DNA from: an uncultured Pseudomonas sp.
GTDB lineage: Bacteria; Pseudomonadota; Gammaproteobacteria; Pseudomonadales; Pseudomonadaceae
Direction of reading: 5' to 3'
Length of the DNA: 64,000 nucleotides
NCBI GenBank assembly: GCA_943912755.1
Contig: CALTWF010000015.1
Span: 9,019 to 73,018 of the forward strand
The notes under the pieces were generated by a model that searched no databases, had not been told where the DNA came from, and saw nothing but the letters and a program-made list of their open reading frames with translations. The stretch's first letter is position 1. Every line of letters begins with the position of its first letter. Below, piece by piece: positions 26,484 through 35,062 of this stretch. The translations under genes and the position numbers were made by a program.

Positions 26484-27449
26484 TCAGCGCACCCGCGCCA
26501 AAGTAGCCGACGGCGCCTCGCCAAACACCTTGCGATAGTCACTGGCAAACCGCCCCAGATGCCCGAAGCCCCACTCCAGCGCCACGCTGGAGACGCTGGC
26601 CGAGGCGCCGCAATTGAGCAAGGCGCTGCGGGCGGCAGTCAGCCGGTGATGCTTGAGATAGGCCATCGGCGTCAGCCCGTGATAACGGCGAAACGCCTCG
26701 TAGAGCTTCTCCCGCGACACCCCGGCCACCTGCTCGACATCCTCAAGGCGCAACACCTCGCGGGCATGCTCGTGGAGAAACTGCCGGGCCCGCACCAGGT
26801 ACTCGGGAAAGCGCTCCTGCCCGCCCCGCTCCAGCTCCGCCGTGTAGTTGCTCGGCTGGGCCAGCAGCAGGCCGCGGATCAGCAGGCTTTCCATGTCCCG
26901 GGCCAGGCGCGGCTGGCCATACAGCGCGCTCATCTGCGGCCAGTTCTCCAGCACCTGGCGGATGCTCGACCACCAGGCCGCCACCACCGCACAGCCGGTG
27001 TCCATCTCCGCACGAAAGCGGATCGGCTCGCCCAGCGGCCGCTGCAACAGCGCTTCGGCAACTTCCTCCAGAGCCTGGCGGCGGATCACCACCTGGAGCT
27101 TTTCGCAGTCGCCGCCCAGTTCCAGCGAGTGCGCCTCCTGGGGTGACACCACCAGGCCGCAGGCGACATCGGAACGCACCTGGGCCCGGCCGCTGCGCAG
27201 GCGCTGGCGGCCGCGCAACGGCAGGCTGATGCTGTAGGCGTCGAGGGAACGGATATCGATGCTCACCGCCGTGCCGTAGGCGATGCGCCCGAGCACCGTG
27301 CCGAGGGCCGGCAGGCGCGTGCCCAGGTGGCTGAAGCAGAGTTGCTCCGGATGCCGCGAGCGCAACTGGTGCGGGCCGCAGATCTCGCTCATCCATTGCT
27401 GGGCCTGGCCCAGTTCGGCGCAGCGGTTGTCCAGCGTGGCAGCGTGCAT
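26484..27449 (-). CDS. antR: AraC-family regulator divergent from antABC (probable AntR)
   Basis: 321 residues. The N-terminal AraC_binding_2-like domain contains IDIRSLDAYSISLPLRGRQ. The HTH region at about 220-318 has LRLEDVEQVAGVSREKLYEAFRRYHGLTP and LEWGFGHLGRFASDYRKVFGEAPS. It is transcribed divergently from antABC-catA with a 209-base shared spacer, the expected position of the anthranilate-responsive activator AntR. The other AraC gene at 25288 is an alternative, so the symbol is provisional. Confidence 0.7.
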   Translation of the reverse strand: MHAATLDNRCAELGQAQQWMSEICGPHQLRSRHPEQLCFSHLGTRLPALGTVLGRIAYGTAVSIDIRSLDAYSISLPLRGRQRLRSGRAQVRSDVACGLVVSPQEAHSLELGGDCEKLQVVIRRQALEEVAEALLQRPLGEPIRFRAEMDTGCAVVAAWWSSIRQVLENWPQMSALYGQPRLARDMESLLIRGLLLAQPSNYTAELERGGQERFPEYLVRARQFLHEHAREVLRLEDVEQVAGVSREKLYEAFRRYHGLTPMAYLKHHRLTAARSALLNCGASASVSSVALEWGFGHLGRFASDYRKVFGEAPSATLARVR

Positions 27450-27476
27450 GGGCCTCTCCCTCCGGTTCGGTGGCGT

Positions 27477-27499
27477 GCCTCGATTGTCCGGGTCGAGGC
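27477..27499. promoter_or_regulatory. Inverted repeat between antR-like gene and antA
   Basis: GCCTCGA (27477-27483) and TCGAGGC (27493-27499) form a perfect 7-bp inverted repeat with a 9-base centre, 28 bases upstream of the AraC gene start. It is a candidate control site in the divergent promoter region. Confidence 0.35.
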
Positions 27500-27658
27500 A
27501 GCCTCGCCACTATCCATTTTGTGCAGCTATTTGCCCCGCCCTCATCCACCCGCTGCAACGCCGCAAGAAATGGCTGATCAACGCCCACTAAGTGGCTAGA
27601 GCGAGCCCGCCGCCAGCGCTTCAATCCGGCACAGAATCCCAACAACGAGGACCGCCTG

Positions 27659-29047
27659 ATGAGCGCCCGCAGCCTGAGCCAATGGCAAGACTACATCCAG
27701 GGTTGCCTGGACTTCCGCCCCGTCGAGGGGGTGTATCGCGTCGCCCGCGATATCTTCACCGAGCCGGAACTGTTCGACCTGGAAATGGAGCTGATCTTCG
27801 AGAAACAGTGGATCTACGCCTGCCACGAAAGCGAAATCGCCCAGCCCAACGACTTCATCACGATGCGCGCCGGCCGCCAGCCGATGATCATCACCCGCGA
27901 CGGCAACGGCGAGCTGCATGCGCTGATCAACGCCTGCCAGCACCGCGGCGCCACCCTGACCCGCCAGGGCGCGGGCAACCAGTCGACCTTCACCTGCCCG
28001 TTCCATGCCTGGTGCTATAAAAGCGACGGCCGCCTGGTCAAGGTCAAGGCCCCCGGCGAATACCCGGAAGGCTTCGACAAGGCCACCCGCGGCCTGCGCA
28101 AGGCACGGATCCAGAGCTACAAGGGCTTCGTCTTCATCAGCCTCGACAGCCACGCCAGCGACTCGCTGGAAGACTTCCTCGGCGATGCGCGGATCTTCTT
28201 CGACATGATGGTCGCCCAGTCGCCCACCGGTGAGCTCGAAGTGCTGCCGGGCAAGTCCAGCTACACCTATGACGGCAACTGGAAGCTGCAGAACGAAAAC
28301 GGCCTGGACGGTTATCACGTGTCCACCGTGCACTACAACTACGTGTCCACCGTGCAGCACCGCCAGCAGGTCAACGCCGAGAAAGGCGGCGCCAGCAGCA
28401 CCCTCGACTACAGCAAGCTCGGCGCCGGCGATGCCGAGACCGACGACGGCTGGTTCAGCTTCCACAACGGCCACAGCCTGCTGTTCAGCGACATGCCCAA
28501 CCCCGCCGTGCGCCCCGGCTACGCCAGCGTCATGCCGCGCCTGGTGGAGGAATACGGCCAGGTCCGTGCCGAGTGGATGATGCACCGCCTGCGCAACCTG
28601 AACATCTACCCCAGCCTGTTCTTCATGGACCAGATCAGCTCGCAGCTGCGCATCGTGCGTCCCGTCGCCTGGAACAAGACCGAAGTCATCAGCCAGTGCA
28701 TCGGGGTCAAGGGCGAATCCGCCGCCGACCGGCGCAACCGCATCCGCCAGTTCGAGGACTTCTTCAACGTTTCGGGCATGGGCACGCCGGACGACCTGGT
28801 GGAGTTCCGCGAACAGCAGCGCGGCTTCCAGGCCCGCCTGGAGCGCTGGAGCGACATCTCCCGCGGCCACCACCGCTGGAGCGACGGTGCCACGCCCAAC
28901 AGCGAGGCCCTGGGCATCCGCCCGGTACTCACCGGCCGCGAATTCACCCACGAAGGGCTCTACGTCAACCAGCACGGCACCTGGCAGCGCCTGCTGCTCG
29001 AAGGGCTGGCCCGCCGCGCCCTGCAACCCAAGGAGATCGAGGCATGA
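27659..29047 (+). CDS. antA: Anthranilate 1,2-dioxygenase large subunit
   Basis: 462 residues. The Rieske [2Fe-2S] site is clear (CQHRGATLTRQG with Cys-X-His, then CPFHAWCYKSDG). The catalytic mononuclear iron site lies in NGLDGYHVSTVHYNY (His-X4-His with upstream Asp). The long near-match to Pseudomonas AntA (FDLEMELIFEKQWIYACHES; TMRAGRQPMIITRDG) favours anthranilate over benzoate. It converts anthranilate, O2 and NADH to catechol, CO2 and ammonia. First gene of antABC-catA, overlapping antB by 4 bases. AACAACGA next to its RBS is a near Crc/Hfq motif. Confidence 0.93.
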   Translation: MSARSLSQWQDYIQGCLDFRPVEGVYRVARDIFTEPELFDLEMELIFEKQWIYACHESEIAQPNDFITMRAGRQPMIITRDGNGELHALINACQHRGATLTRQGAGNQSTFTCPFHAWCYKSDGRLVKVKAPGEYPEGFDKATRGLRKARIQSYKGFVFISLDSHASDSLEDFLGDARIFFDMMVAQSPTGELEVLPGKSSYTYDGNWKLQNENGLDGYHVSTVHYNYVSTVQHRQQVNAEKGGASSTLDYSKLGAGDAETDDGWFSFHNGHSLLFSDMPNPAVRPGYASVMPRLVEEYGQVRAEWMMHRLRNLNIYPSLFFMDQISSQLRIVRPVAWNKTEVISQCIGVKGESAADRRNRIRQFEDFFNVSGMGTPDDLVEFREQQRGFQARLERWSDISRGHHRWSDGATPNSEALGIRPVLTGREFTHEGLYVNQHGTWQRLLLEGLARRALQPKEIEA

Positions 29048-29535
29048 ACAGCGCCCTGCACTACGCCATCGAGCAGTTCCTGATCCGCAAGGCCGAGCTG
29101 TGCGACGCCCAGGACTGGGATGCCTACCTGGAGCTGTTCGACGCCGACAGCGAATTCCACCTGCCGCAGTGGATCAGCGAGCACCGCTACGTCGAAGACC
29201 CCGACCAGGGCCTGTCGTACATCTACTACGCCGACCGCTCCGGCCTGGAAGACCGGGTGTTCCGCCTGCGTACCGGCAAGTCCGCCGCCTCCACGCCGCT
29301 GCCGCGCACCCTGCACCAGGTCACTAACCTGCGGGTCCGTGAGCTGGGTGACGGCGAGTACGAAGCCAAGGTGGCCTGGCACACCCTGTACGCGCGCCAG
29401 GGTGCCCACGGCAGCTTCTTCGGCCATGCCACCTACCGCCTGCGCCAGGCCGGCGAGGATTTGCGCATCCGCCGCAAGCATGTGCTGCTGCTCAACGACA
29501 CCATCGACTCCGTGCTCGACTTCTATCACCTCTGA
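29044..29535 (+). CDS. antB: Anthranilate 1,2-dioxygenase small subunit
   Basis: 163 residues of the ring-hydroxylating dioxygenase beta type (IEQFLIRKAELCDAQDWDAYLELFDADSEFHLPQW, shown here in part: EAELCDAQDW-like start and LFDADSEFHLPQW). It has the cystatin-like fold and a structural role in the alpha3beta3 hexamer. ATGA overlap with antA; antC follows after 11 bases. Confidence 0.94.
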   Translation: MNSALHYAIEQFLIRKAELCDAQDWDAYLELFDADSEFHLPQWISEHRYVEDPDQGLSYIYYADRSGLEDRVFRLRTGKSAASTPLPRTLHQVTNLRVRELGDGEYEAKVAWHTLYARQGAHGSFFGHATYRLRQAGEDLRIRRKHVLLLNDTIDSVLDFYHL

Positions 29536-29546
29536 GGGCCGCCGCC

Positions 29547-30578
29547 ATGACCCATAACGTTGCCCTCAGCTTCGCCGACGGCAAGACCTTCTTCATCACC
29601 GTCAAGCCCGCCGAGCTGCTGCTGGATGCCGCGCTGCGCCAGGGCATCAGCCTGCCGCTGGACTGCCGCGAAGGTGTCTGCGGCACCTGCCAGGGGCGCT
29701 GCGAGGCCGGCCGCTACGAGCAGGAATACGTCGACGACGAAGCCCTCAGCGCCCGCGACCTGGCCGAGCGCAAGATGCTCGCCTGCCAGACCCGCGTGCA
29801 GTCCGACGCGACCTTCTACTTCGACCACGACTCCAGCCACTGCCATGCCGGCGAACCGCTGCTGTTGCGCAGCCGGGTGACCGGGGTCGAGCTGGTGTCG
29901 GCCAGTACCGCGATCCTCCACCTGGATGCCGGCGCGCAGGCCGACACCCTGCATTTCCTGCCCGGCCAGTACGCGCGGTTGCAGGTGCCGGGCACGGACC
30001 AATGGCGCGCCTATTCCTTCGCCAACCGGCCCAACCCCGGCAACCAGTTGCAGTTCCTTATCCGCCTGCTGCCTGACGGGGTGATGAGCAACTTCCTGCG
30101 CGAGCAGTGCGCACCGGGCATGGAGATGCAGCTGGAAGCGCCGCTGGGCAGTTTCTACCTGCGCCAGGTGGAGCGGCCGCTGGTGATGGTGGCGGGCGGC
30201 ACCGGGCTGTCGGCCTTCCTCGGCATGCTCGACGAGATTGCCGAGCGTGGCGACTGCACCCAGCCGATCCAGCTGTTCTACGGGGTCAACCAGGAGGCCG
30301 ACCTGTGCGAGATGGCCCGCCTGGAAGCCCTCGGCCAGCGCCTGCCGGGCTTCGAGTTCACCCCGGTGGTCAGCCAGCCCGGCGCCGGCTGGAGCGGCCG
30401 GCGCGGCTACATCCACGAGCACTTCGACCGCCAGCGCCTGGCCGCCACGCCGTTCGACATGTACCTGTGCGGCCCTCCGCCGATGGTCGAGGCGGTGAAA
30501 GGCTGGGTCGCCGAACAGGCCCCGGCCGGGGTGCAGATCTATGCCGAGAAATTCCTGAAAAGCGCTACCCGACGTTGA
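29547..30578 (+). CDS. antC: Anthranilate 1,2-dioxygenase reductase component
   Basis: 343 residues. The N-terminal plant-type [2Fe-2S] ferredoxin has CREGVCGTCQGRC, with the fourth Cys in KMLACQT near residue 77. The FAD domain follows (LPGQYARLQVPG then RAYSFANRP) and the NAD domain (MVMVAGGTGLSAFLGML and MYLCGPPPMVEAV). It passes electrons from NADH to AntAB. Length is typical of AntC/BenC. Confidence 0.95.
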   Translation: MTHNVALSFADGKTFFITVKPAELLLDAALRQGISLPLDCREGVCGTCQGRCEAGRYEQEYVDDEALSARDLAERKMLACQTRVQSDATFYFDHDSSHCHAGEPLLLRSRVTGVELVSASTAILHLDAGAQADTLHFLPGQYARLQVPGTDQWRAYSFANRPNPGNQLQFLIRLLPDGVMSNFLREQCAPGMEMQLEAPLGSFYLRQVERPLVMVAGGTGLSAFLGMLDEIAERGDCTQPIQLFYGVNQEADLCEMARLEALGQRLPGFEFTPVVSQPGAGWSGRRGYIHEHFDRQRLAATPFDMYLCGPPPMVEAVKGWVAEQAPAGVQIYAEKFLKSATRR

Positions 30579-30612
30579 ACCCCGAACAATCACAACAAGA
30601 GAGGCAAACACC

Positions 30613-31521
30613 ATGACCGTAGCCATTTCCCAACAGGCCGAGGTACAGCAGTTCTTCGAACAGGCTGCCGGCTACCGCAACGACGACGGCAACCCGCGGA
30701 TGAAGCGCATCGTCCTGCGCGTGCTGCAAGACGCCGCGCGGCTGATCGAGGAGTTGCAGATCAGCGACGACGAATTCTGGACCGCCGTCGACTACCTCAA
30801 CCGCCTCGGCGGGCAGAACGAGGCCGGGCTGCTGGTGGCCGGGCTGGGCCTGGAGCACTTCCTCGACCTGCTGCACGACGCCCGCGACGCCGAGGCCGGC
30901 CAGGTCGGCGGCACCCCACGGACCATCGAAGGCCCGCTGTACGTGGCCGGCGCGCCGCTGTGCGAGGGCCAGGCGCGGCTGGATGACGGCAGCGAGGACG
31001 GCCACGCCACCCCGCTGTACCTCGAAGGCCGGGTGCTGGACCTGGACGGCGCGCCGATCGCCGGGGCCATCGTCGACCTGTGGCAGGCCAACACCAAGGG
31101 CAACTACTCGTACTTCGACCAGAGCCAGTCCGAGTACAACCTGCGCCGGCGCATCGTCACCGACGCCGAGGGGCGCTACCGCGCGCGCAGCATCGTGCCC
31201 AGCGGCTATGGCTGCAACCCGCAGGGCCCGACCCAGGAATGCCTCGACCGGCTGGGCCGCCACGGGCAACGGCCGGCGCATATCCACTTCTTCATCTCGG
31301 CGCCGGGGTATCGCCACCTGACTACCCAGATCAACCTGTCGGGGGATCAATACCTGTGGGATGACTTCGCCCATGCCACCCGCGACGGGCTGGTGGGTGA
31401 GGTGGTGTTCCGTGAAGGCAGGGCGGACATGCTGTTCGACTTCCAGTTGCAGCAGGCTGCCAGTGCCGACGATGAACAGCGCAGCGGACGGCCGCGGGCG
31501 TTGCAGGTGCAGGGCGCCTAG
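30613..31521 (+). CDS. catA: Catechol 1,2-dioxygenase
   Basis: 302 residues. The intradiol iron site is visible: one tyrosine in the NYSYFDQSQSEYNLRR region, SGYGCNPQGP, and the pair of histidines in RPAHIHFFISAPGYRHLTTQ. It cleaves catechol to cis,cis-muconate. It sits 34 bases after antC, so anthranilate is taken to the ring-opened product by one transcript. CAACAAGAGAGG at the RBS is a near Crc/Hfq motif. CatB and CatC are not in the window. A tandem REP array follows. Confidence 0.96.
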   Translation: MTVAISQQAEVQQFFEQAAGYRNDDGNPRMKRIVLRVLQDAARLIEELQISDDEFWTAVDYLNRLGGQNEAGLLVAGLGLEHFLDLLHDARDAEAGQVGGTPRTIEGPLYVAGAPLCEGQARLDDGSEDGHATPLYLEGRVLDLDGAPIAGAIVDLWQANTKGNYSYFDQSQSEYNLRRRIVTDAEGRYRARSIVPSGYGCNPQGPTQECLDRLGRHGQRPAHIHFFISAPGYRHLTTQINLSGDQYLWDDFAHATRDGLVGEVVFREGRADMLFDFQLQQAASADDEQRSGRPRALQVQGA

Positions 31522-31885
31522 GCCTCATCGTCGGCAACGCCGACTCCCACAGGGATCTCAGCTAGCCACAAGACCTGTGTCCGACACAGACACTGTGGGA
31601 GCTGGCTTGCCAGCGATGCGGCCAGTCGAGATAAAGAGGTTGCCCGCTCCGACCTCATCGTCGGCAAGCCGACTCCCACAGGGACCTCGGCAAGCCACAG
31701 GATCTGTGTCCAGCACAGCCCCTGTGGGAGCTGGCGTTGCCAGCGATGAGGCCAGTCGAGACAAAGAGGTTGCCCGCTCCGACCTCATCGTCGGCAAGCC
31801 GACTCCCACAGGGACCTCGGCAAGCCACAGGATCTGTGTCCAGCACAGCCCCTGTGGGAGCTGGCGTTGCCAGCGATGAGGCCAG
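31521..31885. repeat. Three tandem 130-bp REPIN units
   Basis: The unit starts at 31521, 31651 and 31781, exactly 130 bp apart. The third copy is cut short at about 31885. Each contains a head-to-head REP pair (CATCGTCGGCAAGCCGACTC... and GTGGGAGCTGGCGTTGCCAG). Copies 2 and 3 look identical; copy 1 has diverged. The array fills the 381-base gap between the convergent catA and chemoreceptor genes. Confidence 0.93.
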
Positions 31886-31902
31886 CACAGCCAACAAACC
31901 TC

Positions 31903-33318
31903 TTACCGATCGAAATACCGCGCAAGGTTCAACAACCCCTCCGCCTGGCGCTTCAGTTCATCCCCCACGCCCTGCGCCACCCGCGCCTGCCCGGCACTGC
32001 GGCCCAGGGCATCGACATTGCCCTGCAACTGCTCATCCAGCAGCTGCACCACCTGCTCCTGCTCATGCATCGCCACGGCAATCTGCCGGCCCAGGCTGTC
32101 GACACCATCCAGCTGCCCGGCCACCGAGGCCAGCGCTTCGCTGACACCCTGCACCTGCCCGGCACTCACCCGCGCCAGTTCCTCGCACTGCCGAGCCACC
32201 TCGCGGTTGCGCCCGTTGGCCTGCTGCAAGCGCTCCAGCAACGGGCGGATCCGCGCCGTGGCGTCCTGGGTGCGCGCCGCCAGTTGCCGCACTTCGTCGG
32301 CCACCACGCTGAAGCCGCGCCCCGCCTCACCGGCCCGAGCCGCTTCGATGGCGGCATTCAGCGCCAGCAGGTTGGTCTGGCTGGCAATCGCGTCGATCAG
32401 GCTGGTGAAACCAGCAATGGCCTCGACCTCCGCCGCCACCTCCTGCACCGCCCGGCTGCTGGAGTGGATCGCCCGCTCCAGGGTGCCCAGCGCTTCGTGG
32501 GCAGCACGCGCCTGCTGCTGCCCGCCACTGGCCTGCACATTGGCCTCGCCAGTGGCCTGGCTGGCAGTCTGCACATTGCGCGTCACTTCCTGGATGGTCG
32601 CCGCCAGTTCATGCAGGGCGGTCGCCACTTGCTGGTTGGCGTCGCGCTGCTGGTCGAGCTGCAGCGCTTCCTGGCGGATCATCCCGGCCATGCCCTGCGC
32701 CTGCCCTTCGAGCCCGACCCCGGCACTGCTGATGCGCAGCAGCGCCGCCTGCAAGCGCCGCTCCTCACTGCGCAAGCCCCAGGCCACCCGGGCCAGGGCA
32801 GGCTCGCCGCCGAGAAAGCCGGCCAGCCAGGGATCGGCGCAGACCTTGGGGTGATCGTCGAGCAAACGCGCGATACGCCGGCGCAACAAGGCTTGCGGCA
32901 AGGCGCCGGAAACCGCCGCGGCCAGCCAGCGCCACCAGCGCGCACCGCCCGGCGCGCCATGCCGGGCAATCCGCCGGTAGCCCCGGCGCACGCCCTCGAT
33001 GCGCGCCGCGTCCAGCGCCGTCAGCACCGCCCCGTAACCGGTGATGCCCGCAGCCCCATGCACCGGCTTGATATACAGTTCCAGCCACAGCTCGGCGCCA
33101 TCGCCGCGACGGTGACACACCGGCCCCAGCCATGGCCGGCCGCTGGCCAGGGTCTGCCACAGGTGCTCGCTCAAACGCCTGGGCACCAGCGGGTGCAACA
33201 GCTCATCCAGGTGGACCGGCTGCGTGCCGGACAACCCGTGGGCCACACGAAAATCCTCGGTAAAGAACTGCAGCCGTCCCTGTAGATCGGTACGGCAGAT
33301 CAACCCATCGAAACTCAT
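31903..33318 (-). CDS. Methyl-accepting chemotaxis protein with N-terminal PAS domain (Aer-like)
   Basis: 471 residues from ATG 33318. Residues 1-115 form a PAS domain (MSFDGLICRTDLQGRLQFFT; WLELYIKPVHG). A hydrophobic stretch near 135-155 (WWRWLAAAVSGALPQALL) may anchor it. The signalling domain spans about 210-440 with the conserved tip IASQTNLLALNAAIEAARAG and FSVVADEVRQLAARTQ. There is no periplasmic ligand domain, so it senses an internal redox or metabolite cue. Its place between catA and the iif-like genes suggests metabolism-linked taxis toward the substrate or oxygen. Confidence 0.9.
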   Translation of the reverse strand: MSFDGLICRTDLQGRLQFFTEDFRVAHGLSGTQPVHLDELLHPLVPRRLSEHLWQTLASGRPWLGPVCHRRGDGAELWLELYIKPVHGAAGITGYGAVLTALDAARIEGVRRGYRRIARHGAPGGARWWRWLAAAVSGALPQALLRRRIARLLDDHPKVCADPWLAGFLGGEPALARVAWGLRSEERRLQAALLRISSAGVGLEGQAQGMAGMIRQEALQLDQQRDANQQVATALHELAATIQEVTRNVQTASQATGEANVQASGGQQQARAAHEALGTLERAIHSSSRAVQEVAAEVEAIAGFTSLIDAIASQTNLLALNAAIEAARAGEAGRGFSVVADEVRQLAARTQDATARIRPLLERLQQANGRNREVARQCEELARVSAGQVQGVSEALASVAGQLDGVDSLGRQIAVAMHEQEQVVQLLDEQLQGNVDALGRSAGQARVAQGVGDELKRQAEGLLNLARYFDR

Positions 33319-33390
33319 GGCAAACCTCAAAAAAAAGGCCTGCCAGCGAAGCACAGGAATCTACCCATCCCGACCGAATGGCACGCCCCT

Positions 33391-33460
33391 GTGGGAGCGG
33401 GTTCACCCGCGATTGCGTCAGTGGATTCACCACAGCAATCGCGGGTGAACCCGCTCCCAC
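33391..33460. repeat. REPIN of the CGGGTTCACCCGCGA type
   Basis: Two 26-bp REP sequences (core GTGGGAGCGGGTTCACCCGC) face each other at 33391-33416 and 33435-33460 and are perfect reverse complements. They occupy the 226-base gap between the SphA-like and chemoreceptor genes. Confidence 0.92.
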
Positions 33461-33544
33461 AAGTCCGTGCTTGATCAAGAAAAGTAGATGCCCCCATGCA
33501 CCAAGGGCAGGCCAAACACTGAACCAGGCGCGCACTCGCCTCGA

Positions 33545-34477
33545 TCAGAAGTGGTGGATGTAACGCACCTGCAGCCGCGAGCCGTCCGGACGGTTTTCCA
33601 CGTCCTGCTCGAAATAGGCGTTGAACACCAGGTGGTCGTCCTTGGAAAAGCTGTACATCGCCCCCGGCCCGATCGCCCAGACCTTCTCCCGGCGCCCGGA
33701 CACTTCGTGGCCGTCCACCCTGGTGTCGCTGATCTGCTTGAGCCAGTAGCCGTTGACGCCCAGGCGCAGCTGCGGGGTGACCGCGTATTCGGTGGCGAAG
33801 TTGGCGTGCAGGGCCTGGCCGGCCTGGATATCGCTGGCGTCGCCGAAGCCGTAGTTGGGGTCGGTGTTCTTGAAGTTGTACAGGTAGTGGGCGCGCAGCG
33901 ACGCGGTCCAGTTCGGCGTGAACCAGTAGGTCGCCGCCCAGTACGGGTTGAACGACACCGCGTTGTTGCCCGGGTTGATGTCCTTCTTGTCGCTGTACTC
34001 ACCGGTGGGCAGGTTGACCTGCAATTCGATGCGGTGGACGAAGCGCGGGCCGTCCTTGCCCATGATCGGGTCGAACTGGATGAACGGCCCGATCAGCCAG
34101 TCGCCTACCCCGCCCTGGTCCTTCAGCGCGGCGTTGTTCAGGCCGTCATCGACCTGCATTTTGGTAACGATGGGCAACACGGTGTTCAGGCCGAGGCTGG
34201 CGTTGCCCAGGCGCAAGTCCGAGAGGTAGCTGACCTGGGTCACCGCCACCTGGTAGTCCAGCTCGGTCTTGGGCAGGCCAAGCTTGTCGCCGTTCTTGTC
34301 CACCAGCCGGTTCGAGCTGTAGTTCTGGAAATACTGTTGCAGGTACCAGCCCGGCCCCGCCGGCAGGCCGCCGTCGAGAAAGCTGGTCAGGCCGAGGTTG
34401 ACCACCGGCAGGTCATAGGCCTGGGCGGCACCGCTGCCGAGCGCGAGGGCACAGGCGAAATAACGGAGGTTGTTCAT
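33545..34477 (-). CDS. SphA-like outer-membrane transport protein (phenol-degradation MetA family)
   Basis: 310 residues with a signal peptide (MNNLRYFACALALGSGAAQA). The rest is beta-strand-rich and ends in an aromatic residue (QVRYIHHF), typical of outer-membrane channels found in aromatic-degradation clusters. It is the last gene of the iif-like minus-strand operon, 39 bases after the flavin reductase gene. AACAACAT with AGGAG upstream is a near CA motif. It probably helps uptake of the aromatic substrate. Confidence 0.85.
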   Translation of the reverse strand: MNNLRYFACALALGSGAAQAYDLPVVNLGLTSFLDGGLPAGPGWYLQQYFQNYSSNRLVDKNGDKLGLPKTELDYQVAVTQVSYLSDLRLGNASLGLNTVLPIVTKMQVDDGLNNAALKDQGGVGDWLIGPFIQFDPIMGKDGPRFVHRIELQVNLPTGEYSDKKDINPGNNAVSFNPYWAATYWFTPNWTASLRAHYLYNFKNTDPNYGFGDASDIQAGQALHANFATEYAVTPQLRLGVNGYWLKQISDTRVDGHEVSGRREKVWAIGPGAMYSFSKDDHLVFNAYFEQDVENRPDGSRLQVRYIHHF

Positions 34478-34516
34478 GCTGCAAGGCTCCTAATGTTGTT
34501 TTAGGTGGCAGGAGAC

Positions 34517-35050
34517 TCAACGGCCGAGTTCGGGGTGCGCGATGGCGACCCGGTACTGCCCGGCGTGGAAGACCAGCGGTTCTCCGCCGCTGTGTCGGTA
34601 GTGCTCGATCTCGCCGAGGAAGATCAGGTGGTCGCCGCCCTCGTACTGGGTCAGGTTGCGGCACACCAGGGTGGCGATGGCGCCATCCAGCAGCGGCACG
34701 CCGGCAGTGGCCTCGACATGCTCGATGCCGGCGAACTTGTCCGCCGCCGGCCGCGCAAAGTGCCCGGACAGGCCGTGCTGGTCGCTGCCCAGCACGTTGA
34801 TGGCGAAGTGGCTGGCGGCGAGGAAGTCGTTCACGCTCGGCGCCGTGCGCGCCAGGCTCCACAGCACCAGTGGCGGCTCCAGCGACACCGAGGAAAACGA
34901 GTTGGCGGTCATCCCCACCTTGCGCCCGTCGGCGCCGCGGGTGGTGATCACCGTGACCCCGGTGGCGAACTGCCCGAGCAGGTTGCGCAGGGCCCGCGGC
35001 TCGCTGCCGTCGGCGGCGATCAGGTCGCCGGGCAAATGCATTGCGTTCAT
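34517..35050 (-). CDS. iifD: NADH:flavin reductase of the two-component monooxygenase (StyB/IifD-like)
   Basis: 177 residues from ATG 35050, chosen because GAGGAG lies 8 bases upstream (ATG 35056 would be too close). It has the split-barrel flavin reductase pattern (LLGQFATGVTVITTRG; MTANSFSSVSLEPPLVLWSL; FAINVLG). It supplies reduced FAD to the monooxygenase encoded 12 bases upstream. The pair matches IifC/IifD of Acinetobacter indole degradation and StyA/StyB. The symbol is by analogy. Confidence 0.82.
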   Translation of the reverse strand: MNAMHLPGDLIAADGSEPRALRNLLGQFATGVTVITTRGADGRKVGMTANSFSSVSLEPPLVLWSLARTAPSVNDFLAASHFAINVLGSDQHGLSGHFARPAADKFAGIEHVEATAGVPLLDGAIATLVCRNLTQYEGGDHLIFLGEIEHYRHSGGEPLVFHAGQYRVAIAHPELGR

Positions 35051-35062
35051 GCTCATCACTCC

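Noticed and set aside
27659..30578. Benzoate dioxygenase benABC for the Rieske genes
   Set aside because: The sequence follows AntA more closely as I recall it, no benD or benzoate transporter gene follows, and an iif-like anthranilate-forming set is adjacent.
31521..31885. Regularly spaced repeats that could suggest a CRISPR array
   Set aside because: The repeats are REPIN units, the intervening DNA is itself repeated rather than unique, and no cas gene is present.
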